This document shows, piece by piece, positions 42,548-51,289 of a DNA stretch of 64,000 nt. The notes under the pieces are model-generated. The model saw only the letters and a list, made by a program, of their open reading frames with translations, was not told where the DNA came from and searched no databases. This DNA is from Enterocloster aldenensis (GTDB lineage: Bacteria > Bacillota > Clostridia > Lachnospirales > Lachnospiraceae), in assembly GCF_003434055.1 (NCBI RefSeq), contig NZ_QVEX01000001.1:435824-499823 (forward strand). Reading direction: 5' to 3'. Positions within the stretch are counted from its first letter, which is position 1; each line of letters opens with the position of its first letter. Position numbers and translations under genes: made by a program.

Positions 42548-43657
42548 CTAATGAATCTCAATGACTCCCTGATGTTCCATCCCCATTTTTTGATGTAGTT
42601 CCCTGCATCGCCACAATACCGCTTTCCACTGCATATCATCTAAATCTTCTGGCTTTTTCATCCCCAAAACATGATCAAATGATACCTCTACATGGTTAAT
42701 GGCCTCATACGCTGCCTGCTGCAATGACTCATCCTGTTCTGAAGTCTGGGACGGAATATCCTTGTCTTCCGAAAAAGCATGGTCATGGTCCATCAGCGGA
42801 TACAAGCCCATAAGCTGCCCACTCTTATTATTCATGAAAAATCCAAAATTAGCTCCGTGGCGATCTTCATTGCCAAGTACATAATCTGCTATTTGCATGT
42901 TATAATAATTGGCAGCATCCATCCCTTTTACCATATCATATTCATTTTTATTGTGATAACTGCAATATACCTGAAAGTCTTCCCATGGTACAAGGGCAGT
43001 TTCTTCGGATGAGATAATACGGCATTTTACTATCTTTTCCCCCCTCTTATATATTTTATCTATATAATCTTGATCTGCTATCTCCTCCAGCCTGCTGTTT
43101 TCTGCCTCGATATAGCTTACATGGGGGATATTAAGCGCATCTAATATCCTGCTGGCCGGCAATTCCTTTTTTCCGACTTTATACAGATAAAGCCCGTCCG
43201 TTTCCCTTATCCAGGCTTTGGCCGCCATCCCCTGAGCAGTGAACTCCGGTGTTTGAATCCTCTGTACAAGTGTATGGAATGTCCGGTTAGTACCAAGAAG
43301 AGCCGTTGATGTTACTGCTTTCTCCAATGGATTCTCAAACAGGCTTACCTGTTCCCATGTATATGTTTCTTCCACGTCTTTCATCCAGTAACAGTCAGAA
43401 AGGGAAGCAAAATGAAATAGCCTGGCTATCATATATGGATTACTCTGGCTGATACGAAAACCGGCCAACAGTTTTTTTGCATTGGTCCTGCCAATATTCA
43501 TGGTGCGGTTCTCTGTCCATCCGTGCATGACATCATCGTAGTTTACATCCGGATAACGCAGCGATATGGGGAGTAATTCATAATTCAATATTTTACATCT
43601 GTAATCTTCTATCTCTAATACAGGGATATCTTTTAGCATGATATATGTTTTATTCAT
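42548..43657 (-). CDS. Orphan HipA-like kinase-domain protein
   Basis: 369 residues. The C-terminal half shows HipA-type kinase motifs: catalytic loop YVLGNEDRHGANFGF and metal-binding LMDHDHAF. The N-terminal half is unlike HipA and has no HipB-type helix-turn-helix partner next to it. Possibly a protein kinase of the HipA-like group common in Firmicutes, of unknown target. Mobile-element debris flanks it on the upstream side. Confidence 0.8.
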   Translation of the reverse strand: MNKTYIMLKDIPVLEIEDYRCKILNYELLPISLRYPDVNYDDVMHGWTENRTMNIGRTNAKKLLAGFRISQSNPYMIARLFHFASLSDCYWMKDVEETYTWEQVSLFENPLEKAVTSTALLGTNRTFHTLVQRIQTPEFTAQGMAAKAWIRETDGLYLYKVGKKELPASRILDALNIPHVSYIEAENSRLEEIADQDYIDKIYKRGEKIVKCRIISSEETALVPWEDFQVYCSYHNKNEYDMVKGMDAANYYNMQIADYVLGNEDRHGANFGFFMNNKSGQLMGLYPLMDHDHAFSEDKDIPSQTSEQDESLQQAAYEAINHVEVSFDHVLGMKKPEDLDDMQWKAVLWRCRELHQKMGMEHQGVIEIH

Positions 43658-43699
43658 TGTCGCTCACCTCTCTTCTCTTAAATACGGAATAATCAGTAT

Positions 43700-43900
43700 A
43701 TGGATTTTATTATATCATTATTTTTATGCATTATCTATTTCTTTATTGGGATAAAATGCCTATCCTTATCGACATTATTTCCAGCAATACATTATCATTT
43801 TGACATTGCGTCATTCGGAATACTTGTTTCCGCTTTTTCTTCCAGAAATCTTATTCCTAAAGTACCAGATATCATGACATCTGTTCCTCATCCTGCTTAA
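43700..43900 (+). pseudogene. Possible MFS transporter N-terminal remnant
   Basis: 66 codons; IGIKCLSLSTLFPAIHYH and FGILVSAFSSR resemble the first two helices of an MFS carrier, then the frame stops. No continuation downstream. Weak evidence. Confidence 0.3.
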
Positions 43901-44159
43901 AGGCAGAGGAGTTTTCTCTTAAGGCCCCAGTAACACCTCCCTGATTGATGCCTTACTGACACCGGTAGCTTCTTTGTTTCCATTTTATCACACCACTAGC
44001 AAGTATGCCAATCTGGCTCTTGTCAGTTAATGCTGAACACCCATCAGCGAAGGTTGTAACTTTAATCCGTCTCCACCTGTCGATATGCCATCCCATAACA
44101 TTAATTGGAATTAGACACTAATATTAGTATAGCAGAATAAAAAAGAGAACACAAAATAT

Positions 44160-44460
44160 TTGATATTAAGTTTGGAAGGGTTAGTTCCTAATGATGATTC
44201 TGTCCGACTGCTGAGCCACGAATTGGAGGATTCAGATTACAGTTTATTGTATCAGGCTTACTCTGCCAAAGGCAGAAATCCCGCAGCGAATCCCAAGACC
44301 ATGTTTAAGATTCTAACCTATGCCTACTCTCAAACCATTTACTCCTCCAAAAAGACCGAGACTGCCTGCCGCAGGGATATCAACTTCATGTGGCTGCTTG
44401 CCGGAAGGAAAGCTCCGGGGCACTCCACCATCTCACGGTTCCGTTGTGGACAAAGGATGT
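44160..44460 (+). pseudogene. IS1182-family transposase N-terminal fragment
   Basis: Reads LVPNDDSVRLLSHELEDSDY, PKTMFKILTYAYSQTIYSSKK, CRRDINFMWLLAGRKAPGH, STISRFR: the conserved N-terminal domain of IS1182-type transposases. The catalytic domain is missing; similarity ends near 44450, just before repeat copy C. TTG-type start only; non-functional. Confidence 0.78.
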
Positions 44461-44519
44461 CTGTATTATTCTTTTTGTCTTTTTTACCTCCATACCTCTT
44501 ATGTGTTAAAACCAATAAA

Positions 44520-44684
44520 ATATCCCCGGAAAAGTCATCTTCCGGGGCTTGGCATCTACTTCCTGCAGCCTGAAAAACACTCTTTTCCAGGCCGCAGATC
44601 CACTCAATTTTCCGTCAAAAACCACAAGCGTCATCTAAACTGCCGCAGCTTAATGTGTTGCTGCGGCGGAATGGATGCCAAGTT
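44520..44684 (-). repeat. Repeat element copy C (peptide frame degenerate)
   Basis: Shares the terminator hairpin (CCCCGGAA...TTCCGGGG), the GCCTGGAAA...TTTTTCAGGC hairpin and a perfect GCCGCAGC...GCTGCGGC outer hairpin with copy B. The peptide region is shortened and not open. It abuts the IS1182 fragment. Confidence 0.68.
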
Positions 44685-44840
44685 TGGTGTTAATGGCGCC
44701 CTATTAGATTGCCTTAGCTGATACCGAAACCAGTTAGCAGCCGTTGCAATGGCAGTTCCGGATTGATAAGCAGATTCATCCCAAAGGCCAACGTATAATA
44801 CCGATTTAAAATTCTACAATATATTTATCTGATATTATAT

Positions 44841-45815
44841 TTAAAAATCTCCTGTCTTTACCGGCAGCTTACCCGTAATTTCCTTATACTTTTTCCAATC
44901 CCGATGCCAATACTGATACATCTGATTCTCCCGGTAATCTGTTAACGCATAATTTTTTTTCAGATATGCGCCGAGATATGCCGTCACCTTTTTAGCTCCA
45001 TTAATATTTAAGTGATCTCCTCCGTCCATCGTGTCAGTTAGCCAATTTATTCCCAACTCCTTTTCCAGTAGGTTGAAATCCAGATATGGAACTCCTTTTC
45101 CCAGTGCGTATTCATTTACCTCATTATGCCGTTCATAGCTCCAATTCAGCGGAGCTGGAATACCAACCAGAAGGACCTCTATATTATTTTCCCTGCAAAG
45201 ATTCAAGATTCGATCCATCCAAAATCTTACCATTGGTTTACTCTTCTCCTTTTTATCGGTTTCTTCCATATAAGTTCCACCGGTATATGGTTTCGTTTTA
45301 TCGTTATAATTATATCCCTTTAGTGGATTTCTTTCTGTTTTAGCTGCCATGTCACTTTGATTTAACCATGTCTTCCATAGGTTATGATATTTAAAAACAG
45401 GAAAGTAATAGTGTGCGGTATTCTTTATCACATGTTTTAGTTCCGTCTGTATATCTCTGCAATGATAAAATTGATCGGTTTCCAGAACTACCAATTGGGG
45501 CGTCTGTGTTTTCAATACTTCTTTCAGCCAAAAATATGACTCCATTGTCCTCTGCCCTGACTGTCCGCAAATATAGGAAGTAATTCCATTGGTATTCCAC
45601 AATTCCATTGGCAATACCCCTGTCTGGATTTCACTGTCACCCAGAAAAAGAACCTGCAGCGTCTGCGCCGGCTCAGACAGCACATTGACTGCATGAATAT
45701 CACGGCTTTCCACCCCGCTTTCCGTTGTATATGTTTTTGGCTTCACAAGTCTGAAGCTCCACGACATCAGACAGAAGAACGTGAAAAAAAACAACAGGCT
45801 TCTCATATATTTCAA
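44841..45815 (-). CDS. DltD-like SGNH-hydrolase-fold membrane-anchored protein
   Basis: 324 residues: one N-terminal membrane helix (~4-22), then an extracellular domain with GDS in FLGDSEIQTG and the C-terminal DGGDHLNINGAKK (Asp/His of the triad). Last gene after an MBOAT gene, in the place of dltD. TTG start with GGAGG 10 nt upstream; an ATG three codons on has no usable spacing. Likely completes acyl transfer from the MBOAT to a surface polymer. Confidence 0.8.
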   Translation of the reverse strand: MKYMRSLLFFFTFFCLMSWSFRLVKPKTYTTESGVESRDIHAVNVLSEPAQTLQVLFLGDSEIQTGVLPMELWNTNGITSYICGQSGQRTMESYFWLKEVLKTQTPQLVVLETDQFYHCRDIQTELKHVIKNTAHYYFPVFKYHNLWKTWLNQSDMAAKTERNPLKGYNYNDKTKPYTGGTYMEETDKKEKSKPMVRFWMDRILNLCRENNIEVLLVGIPAPLNWSYERHNEVNEYALGKGVPYLDFNLLEKELGINWLTDTMDGGDHLNINGAKKVTAYLGAYLKKNYALTDYRENQMYQYWHRDWKKYKEITGKLPVKTGDF

Positions 45816-45833
45816 AGGGTTTCTTCCTCCTGA

Positions 45834-47339
45834 TTAAAAATTCGCGTAAATTAGTTCTACTGGCATATAGCCAACGCCATAAGCCCCAAACAGGCAAATG
45901 GCCAACATCACACTGTAATAAAGACTCCAGCGAAGCGGTAAGGGGAGCTGTTTTATATCCCGGCGCACATCCCGCCCTTTTTCTTCAGCCAAACTGATAA
46001 AAAAGACAACGGTTAAAGCGGCTCCTATCAACAGATAATCCCCTCTGTCCAGACCCAGGGTCAGCAAAGTCCCGTTCCAAAAAGACGACAGGTTAAACTG
46101 TGTAAAAATACGTGCAAACATCTGCAAGCCAATCCGCAGACCTTCAGCCCTGAAAAACAGCTCTCCAATCACCACCAACAGAAATGTCCTGCCAACCTGA
46201 AACAGATGATAAAGGGCAGACGACTGATTCAGCTTGAAAAACCGGCACAGTTTTTCTGAACATGGGCGCATGGCAATGGACAGAGTAATCAGCACAAAAT
46301 AATAGAGCCCATAAAATATATAGCTCCATCTTGGCCCGTGCCATATTCCATTGCAAAGCCATACCGGAAACAGCCCCAATGCGGCGGCGGTTACCTCCCC
46401 CCAGTGCCGGTTATGTTTTCTGGCTGTCCTTGACAGCTTTCTTACCGGCCCCCACATAGATACCGGATAAAACACATATTCTTTAAACCAGCTTCCCAGC
46501 GTAATATGCCATCTTCTCCAGAATTCCGATACGGTCTTTGAGAAAAAAGGGCGTCTGAAGTTTTCCGGCAATGTGATTCCAAATATTTCACCGGTGCCAA
46601 TAACAATATCCATACAACCGGAAAATTCCATATACAGCTGTATTGTATAGGCAACGGCTGCCACACTGATTACTGTCCCGTCATAGTTTTGATATCCGTC
46701 ATATACGGTTTTCACCAGGACATCCAGCCGGTCTGCCACCAGCATCTTCTTGAAAAGTCCCCAAAAGATTCTCTGAGCCCCAGTTGCCAGCCTCTCCATG
46801 GTAATGCTGCGTCCTGCAAACAGCTCCCTTCCCAGCTCCCCATAGCGGCAGATTGGTCCTTCCATAATAGTCGGAAAAAAAGAAAGAAACAAAGCCAGCT
46901 TCCCGATATTTTTTTCTGCCGGTATTTTTTTGTAATATATATCTATAAGGTATCCTGCTGCTGATAAGGTATAGAATGAAATCCCAATGGGCAGAATCAT
47001 GGCCTTCAATGTGAATGGCTGTTCTGACGTTATAAAACTGATGATGCGGTTTCCATTGGCGGCAAAAAAGTTATAGTATTTCATATATGCCAAGTTTTCC
47101 ATCAGCAACAGGATACAGAAAATCAGAAATCCTTTCTTTTTTTCAATCAGAAGACCTGATAAATATGTAGTTATGGTTGCCGCCATGATATAGATAATCA
47201 GTGTGCCGCTGATACAGTAATAGAAATAATATCCAAACAGCAGCAACACATAAAAGCGGTATTTCACCGGCATAAGCTGATATGCGATCATAGATGCCGG
47301 GAGAAAAAGGACCAGATATAATGTTGTATGATAAGCCAT
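45834..47339 (-). CDS. DltB-like MBOAT acyltransferase
   Basis: 501 residues, multi-helix. The MBOAT core includes the conserved GIWHGPRW histidine and the FWRRWHITLGSWFKEYVFYP segment. It receives an acyl group from the carrier protein on the cytoplasmic side and moves it outward. Begins 1 bp after the carrier gene. Close to both DltB and AlgI-type proteins; the neighbours favour DltB. Confidence 0.88.
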   Translation of the reverse strand: MAYHTTLYLVLFLPASMIAYQLMPVKYRFYVLLLFGYYFYYCISGTLIIYIMAATITTYLSGLLIEKKKGFLIFCILLLMENLAYMKYYNFFAANGNRIISFITSEQPFTLKAMILPIGISFYTLSAAGYLIDIYYKKIPAEKNIGKLALFLSFFPTIMEGPICRYGELGRELFAGRSITMERLATGAQRIFWGLFKKMLVADRLDVLVKTVYDGYQNYDGTVISVAAVAYTIQLYMEFSGCMDIVIGTGEIFGITLPENFRRPFFSKTVSEFWRRWHITLGSWFKEYVFYPVSMWGPVRKLSRTARKHNRHWGEVTAAALGLFPVWLCNGIWHGPRWSYIFYGLYYFVLITLSIAMRPCSEKLCRFFKLNQSSALYHLFQVGRTFLLVVIGELFFRAEGLRIGLQMFARIFTQFNLSSFWNGTLLTLGLDRGDYLLIGAALTVVFFISLAEEKGRDVRRDIKQLPLPLRWSLYYSVMLAICLFGAYGVGYMPVELIYANF

Positions 47340-47340
47340 A

Positions 47341-47571
47341 TTACCGTTCTTCCTTAAGCCTCTCTATCATTTGCCACAAGGCTTTGGCTGAATTGAAGTT
47401 CTCTGCAACGATATCTGCAGGAGAAATGCGGATATGATAGGTATCCTCCAACTCTGCAACTAATTCCAGTATCAAAAACGAGTCGAGGATATGGGCATCA
47501 ATAAGAGCCTGCTCCTCCATGTAATTTACATCCGGTTCCAACTCCTGCAATATTTTCATTAATTCGTCCAT
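47341..47571 (-). CDS. DltC-like acyl/aminoacyl carrier protein
   Basis: 76 residues with the phosphopantetheine-attachment serine in LDSFLILELV, typical of DltC. Acidic helical protein. GGAGA lies 8 nt before the ATG. The start lies inside the 3' end of the decarboxylase frame (74-nt overlap). Carries the activated amino acid between ligase, decarboxylase and MBOAT. Confidence 0.87.
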   Translation of the reverse strand: MDELMKILQELEPDVNYMEEQALIDAHILDSFLILELVAELEDTYHIRISPADIVAENFNSAKALWQMIERLKEER

Positions 47572-48763
47572 CCGATATTTCTCCTTCCGAAAATGGTTTA
47601 TAAAACAAACTGGTCAGTATTGAAGGCCTGAATTGAATCAAACCGGTTATCTTCCTATACACAAGGATTCCGGGCAGTTCCCTACTGAGAAACAGCGCTA
47701 TCCCTTCTGTTATCGAGTAAGCTCCCATCTTTTCAAAAACCAACACATCACCTCTATGGACTTCATTCAGCCACATATTTTTCGCAAGCACATCATTGAC
47801 CGTGCAAAGTGCTCCACATATATTCCAATAGGCTCCTTTGCAGCTTTTTCTGGGAAGCTGCCGATAGAACGGAAGCCTCATCCCCATAATCTGTCCGTCA
47901 TAATGCATTTGATGGATTCCGCCATCCACAATGGCATAAGATTCATTTCCATTCTGTTTCAGTTCCTGGATGGTTGTCACATAATATCCGCATGTGGCCG
48001 TGAGGCTTCTCCCAAGTTCCAGGGTGAGCGTTCCCTGAAAGCTCATATTTTTTACGCACATTCTCAGTTTCTGGAAGGCTGCTTCCACTTCCCATCCTTT
48101 CTGTTTCTGAAAATATTCCACATATATCCCTGGACCATACTCCATTTCATCCAACTCTATTCCATACCGTTTCTTGAATTGTTTGTAAATTCCATTCAGA
48201 TAAAGTAATTCTTGTGTCATAAAGCTCACATCCGTTTTCTGTGTTCCTGAAAAATAATGCAGCCCTGCTATCTTTAAATATGGATTTTCAAGACTCTCTA
48301 TCATCAATTCCTCCACCAGACTGAGCTCCATACCAAATTGATTTCCGCTGGTCAGCCGAAGCATGATACGAATATTCCTTTCATATTTTTGAGCCAACTC
48401 GGAAATCAGCAAAAACTGTTCTTTTGATTCTGCTGTAACGACCGGCAGTGTCATCTCTTTTCTGAAAATCCGTTCCAGTTCCTCTTTCTTTTTTAACACT
48501 CCGGACAAAATAATCTTCTCCGGCTTAATTCCCTGATTTCTACAGATATCATATTCCCCTGCCGAACATGCCTCAATCCTATTTACCCGTTCTGCCAGTG
48601 CAGCAACCAGAAAGGGATTTGCTTTCATTGCATAACAAATATTGATATCTTCACCTGACAGTTTCCTAATCCGCTCCACATTTTGGATTAATTCATCAAT
48701 ATCAAACAGATAGAATGGCGTCTTATATTGTTTTGCTGCTTCCTGTAAAATCGCATCCGTCAT
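47498..48763 (-). CDS. Fold type III PLP-dependent decarboxylase (LysA/BtrK-like)
   Basis: 421 residues. PLP lysine in CYAMKANP (Lys46), phosphate-binding YGPG loop, ELGRSL in place of EPGR, active-site ICGALCTVNDVLAKN and GAY near the C-terminus. The CTxxDVL form is closer to decarboxylases that pair with a ligase and carrier protein (butirosin BtrK; exosortase-associated sets) than to LysA with CESGD. No canonical dlt operon contains such a gene. The last 24 codons overlap the carrier gene in another frame, so the C-terminal tail may be accidental. Directly abuts the ligase gene. Confidence 0.8.
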   Translation of the reverse strand: MTDAILQEAAKQYKTPFYLFDIDELIQNVERIRKLSGEDINICYAMKANPFLVAALAERVNRIEACSAGEYDICRNQGIKPEKIILSGVLKKKEELERIFRKEMTLPVVTAESKEQFLLISELAQKYERNIRIMLRLTSGNQFGMELSLVEELMIESLENPYLKIAGLHYFSGTQKTDVSFMTQELLYLNGIYKQFKKRYGIELDEMEYGPGIYVEYFQKQKGWEVEAAFQKLRMCVKNMSFQGTLTLELGRSLTATCGYYVTTIQELKQNGNESYAIVDGGIHQMHYDGQIMGMRLPFYRQLPRKSCKGAYWNICGALCTVNDVLAKNMWLNEVHRGDVLVFEKMGAYSITEGIALFLSRELPGILVYRKITGLIQFRPSILTSLFYKPFSEGEISDGRINENIAGVGTGCKLHGGAGSY

Positions 48764-50269
48764 TTACGCGCCTCCTTTCCAGGTTTTCAAATATTCCCTG
48801 TCAATCTTTCCATTTTTATTTAATGGCATACTCTGTAAGTTTACAAAATGGCCGGGGAGCATATATCGCGGGATCCTCTCCTTCAAGAAGCTGCGCACCT
48901 GCCTGTTTTCTGCTTTTCCTACATAAAATACCGTTATATCTCTTCCATCGTAAATACAGCAGGCCTGCCATATACCATCCATTAAACTGCATTCATGTTC
49001 AATCTCCTGCAGTTCAATCCGATGTCCCATCCGTTTTATCTGAAAATCTTTTCTTCCGATAAAACATAAATTCCCCCGATTATCATAAAAGCCTAAATCC
49101 CCTGTCCGGTAGATTGTCATTCCTACATGGCTTTTGACAGGGCTTCTGACAAATCTCTTGCTGGTCTCTGCCTCATTATGGTAATAACCATCTGCGAGTG
49201 TCGCTCCTCCGACACAGATTTCCCCCGGTATTCCGTCCGCCATAACTGGCATATCATATTCGTTTAAAAGGAAAACATTCCTCTTAGCAAATGGTATCCC
49301 TATGGGAAGCGGCACATGTTCCGGCTCCCTTCCAGTTACACGGTAGTAAGTACAGTTACAGGTAACCTCTGTTGGGCCATAAAGATTGATAAACTCAGCC
49401 TTCGGAAGTGCTTTCCGCCATATCTTCAACTGTTTTTGAGGCATCACCTCCCCGCTGAACATGACACGCCGGATTAGCCCCGGAATCCTATATTCAAATC
49501 CCCTCATTGCACTGACTATGCAAAGAGCGGATGCTGCCCAAATTAAAACTGTAACTCTCTTTTCACAGAGATAGTCCAGGAGCAACGCCGGTTCCGCAAA
49601 CATCCTTCTTGGTATCAGAACCAGTTTGGCTCCGGTAATGACAGACAAATAAATATCTTTTACCGATACATCAAAATCAAGCGGTGCCTGATTTCCCAAT
49701 ATATCATGGCAGCCTACTGAAAATTCCTGACAGAAATCCTCCATAAAATCAAGAACCGCCTGATGGCTTACCACTACGTTTTTTGGAATTCCAGTGGAGC
49801 CGGAAGTAAAAATTCCATATAGATAATCTTTGTTCTGAATCCCTGTAATCCTCTCCTTTAGCACATTCTTATGGATTGGTTCCGCTTTTGCCTTTTCTAT
49901 TCCCAGTAGATTTCCCTGGAATCCCACCGATACCAGACGCTTCTTCAGCTGTTCATCCACAATTACCGTATCGGCATCAAGTACCTGAAGCATTCTTCGG
50001 ATTCGTTCATCCGGCAGATCTGGATTTAAATAGACATAAAAACATCCTGCCGTTATAATTCCAAGAAAAGCGGCAACCGCATCGGCACTTTTTTCCATGA
50101 AAACCGGTATAGGCCTACCTGTAATGCTTTTTTTTGCCACGGCCGAGGCAATATGCTGTGTCAATAAATGAAGTTCACGCCATCCATAACAGTACACGCC
50201 ATCGTCTACCGCTTCACGCTCCGGGAAAGTTTCCACTGTTTTGTTGAAGTATTCCATTATATAATCCAA
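48764..50269 (-). CDS. DltA-like amino-acid-adenylating ligase
   Basis: 501 residues, ANL superfamily. FTSGSTGIPKNV (phosphate loop), LDFDVSV with the Asp that usually binds the substrate alpha-amino group, NLYGPTEVTCNCTYY, YRTGDLG, and C-terminal NKNGKIDREYL with the catalytic Lys. It loads an amino acid on the carrier protein. TTG start at 50269 with AAGGAG 10 nt upstream; the ATG at 50257 is too far from it. Upstream lie two sets of phased CTTAAC-like repeats. Confidence 0.85.
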   Translation of the reverse strand: MDYIMEYFNKTVETFPEREAVDDGVYCYGWRELHLLTQHIASAVAKKSITGRPIPVFMEKSADAVAAFLGIITAGCFYVYLNPDLPDERIRRMLQVLDADTVIVDEQLKKRLVSVGFQGNLLGIEKAKAEPIHKNVLKERITGIQNKDYLYGIFTSGSTGIPKNVVVSHQAVLDFMEDFCQEFSVGCHDILGNQAPLDFDVSVKDIYLSVITGAKLVLIPRRMFAEPALLLDYLCEKRVTVLIWAASALCIVSAMRGFEYRIPGLIRRVMFSGEVMPQKQLKIWRKALPKAEFINLYGPTEVTCNCTYYRVTGREPEHVPLPIGIPFAKRNVFLLNEYDMPVMADGIPGEICVGGATLADGYYHNEAETSKRFVRSPVKSHVGMTIYRTGDLGFYDNRGNLCFIGRKDFQIKRMGHRIELQEIEHECSLMDGIWQACCIYDGRDITVFYVGKAENRQVRSFLKERIPRYMLPGHFVNLQSMPLNKNGKIDREYLKTWKGGA

Positions 50270-50326
50270 ATTTAATTTTCTCCTTCTATGATGTACTTCA
50301 AAGATGCTTCTCCCTGATTATGGTAT

Positions 50327-50428
50327 CTTAACAGTTGACCCTTAATCCATTTCTGAATCAGTTCTTAACATTTCTGAACTCTGTCATTCAAGGTGTACAT
50401 TCCTTAAAAATGCTTAAATAATCTTAAT
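50327..50428. promoter_or_regulatory. Phased CTTAAC-type repeats between the Dlt-like operon and PAP2 gene
   Basis: First set CTGAAT (50353), CTTAAC (50364), CTGAAC (50374), with weaker units at 50327 and 50341. Second set CTTAAA (50403), CTTAAA (50413), CTTAAT (50423). Steps of 10-11 bp, as for OmpR/PhoB-type response regulators. Two sets suit two divergent promoters. Confidence 0.72.
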
Positions 50429-50496
50429 TCTGTGAAAAACTGTGCTGATATCATGTATGATTTTCTTCACAAGATTCTATCTTACGGAGGTCATAC

Positions 50497-51162
50497 ATGA
50501 TAAAGAAAAAATCCACTTGTCTTTCCCTGATTCCTGCCCACATTTATTTGCCGCTTATTGTGGCTTTCCTATGGAATCAACTTGTCTACTGCGGTTCCAG
50601 AATGTTGATGAAGAACCACTTCCACTATGACTTAACAACAACTATGGATTCGTTTATTCCGGTTATCCCCTGGACACTGGCCATCTATGTTTTCAGTTTC
50701 ATTTACTGGCCATGCCAGTATATTCTGTGCTGCCGGATGGAAAAAGAACATGCATACCGATTTCTGAGTGCAGATTTTTTCGCAAAAACGATATGCCTTA
50801 TCTTTTTTCTGGCTTTCCCAACAACTAACATTCGTCCGCTGATTAATGAGCATGGTTTCTGGAATCTTTTTCTTAACCTTCTCTACCGGCTCGATGCACC
50901 GGATAATCTGTTCCCATCAATCCATTGTCTGATCAGCTGGCTGTGCTATGTGGGAATCCGTAGACAACAGCAGCTTCCACAGGCCTACCGATTGTTCGTT
51001 CTTTGTATGGCATTGGCTATATGTATTTCTACCCTTACCACAAAACAACATGTGATTCCTGATGTGGCAGCCGGTATTCTGCTGGCAGAATTCAGTTACT
51101 GGTTCGTCCATTATAGTCATTTTGATTGGTTGTATGCGAAGATCCTTTCCAATAGCAGATGA
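50497..51162 (+). CDS. PAP2-superfamily membrane phosphatase/phosphotransferase
   Basis: 221 residues, about six helices. Motifs LFPSIHC (PSxH) and KQHVIPDVAAG (HxxxD) form the PAP2 catalytic site; the second Arg/Lys motif region is less clear. GGAGG precedes the ATG. Divergent from the Dlt-like operon. It may dephosphorylate a lipid intermediate or transfer a head group in envelope assembly. Confidence 0.82.
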   Translation: MIKKKSTCLSLIPAHIYLPLIVAFLWNQLVYCGSRMLMKNHFHYDLTTTMDSFIPVIPWTLAIYVFSFIYWPCQYILCCRMEKEHAYRFLSADFFAKTICLIFFLAFPTTNIRPLINEHGFWNLFLNLLYRLDAPDNLFPSIHCLISWLCYVGIRRQQQLPQAYRLFVLCMALAICISTLTTKQHVIPDVAAGILLAEFSYWFVHYSHFDWLYAKILSNSR

Positions 51163-51218
51163 TTATGCCTAAAAAACATATCACAACAATAAAATTTATA
51201 TTTTTATGGCAATACAGC

Positions 51219-51253
51219 AAAAGGAGAACTGGCGAGAGTGGTTCCAGTTCTCC
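51219..51253 (-). terminator. Terminator after the cell-wall-binding protein gene
   Basis: GGAGAACTGG pairs perfectly with CCAGTTCTCC across an 11-nt loop, followed by TTTT on the minus strand. Confidence 0.82.
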
Positions 51254-51289
51254 AAAAAGTCTAAACGGATTGCCGCCTGTCACGGCTTT

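Noticed and set aside
33410..44684. tracrRNA- or CRISPR-like origin for the three-copy repeat
   Set aside because: No repeat-spacer structure or effector gene; the shared peptide frame and terminator explain the similarity better.
48764..50269. Stand-alone NRPS cluster
   Set aside because: No condensation or thioesterase domains; the DltB/C/D-like neighbours point to surface aminoacylation instead.
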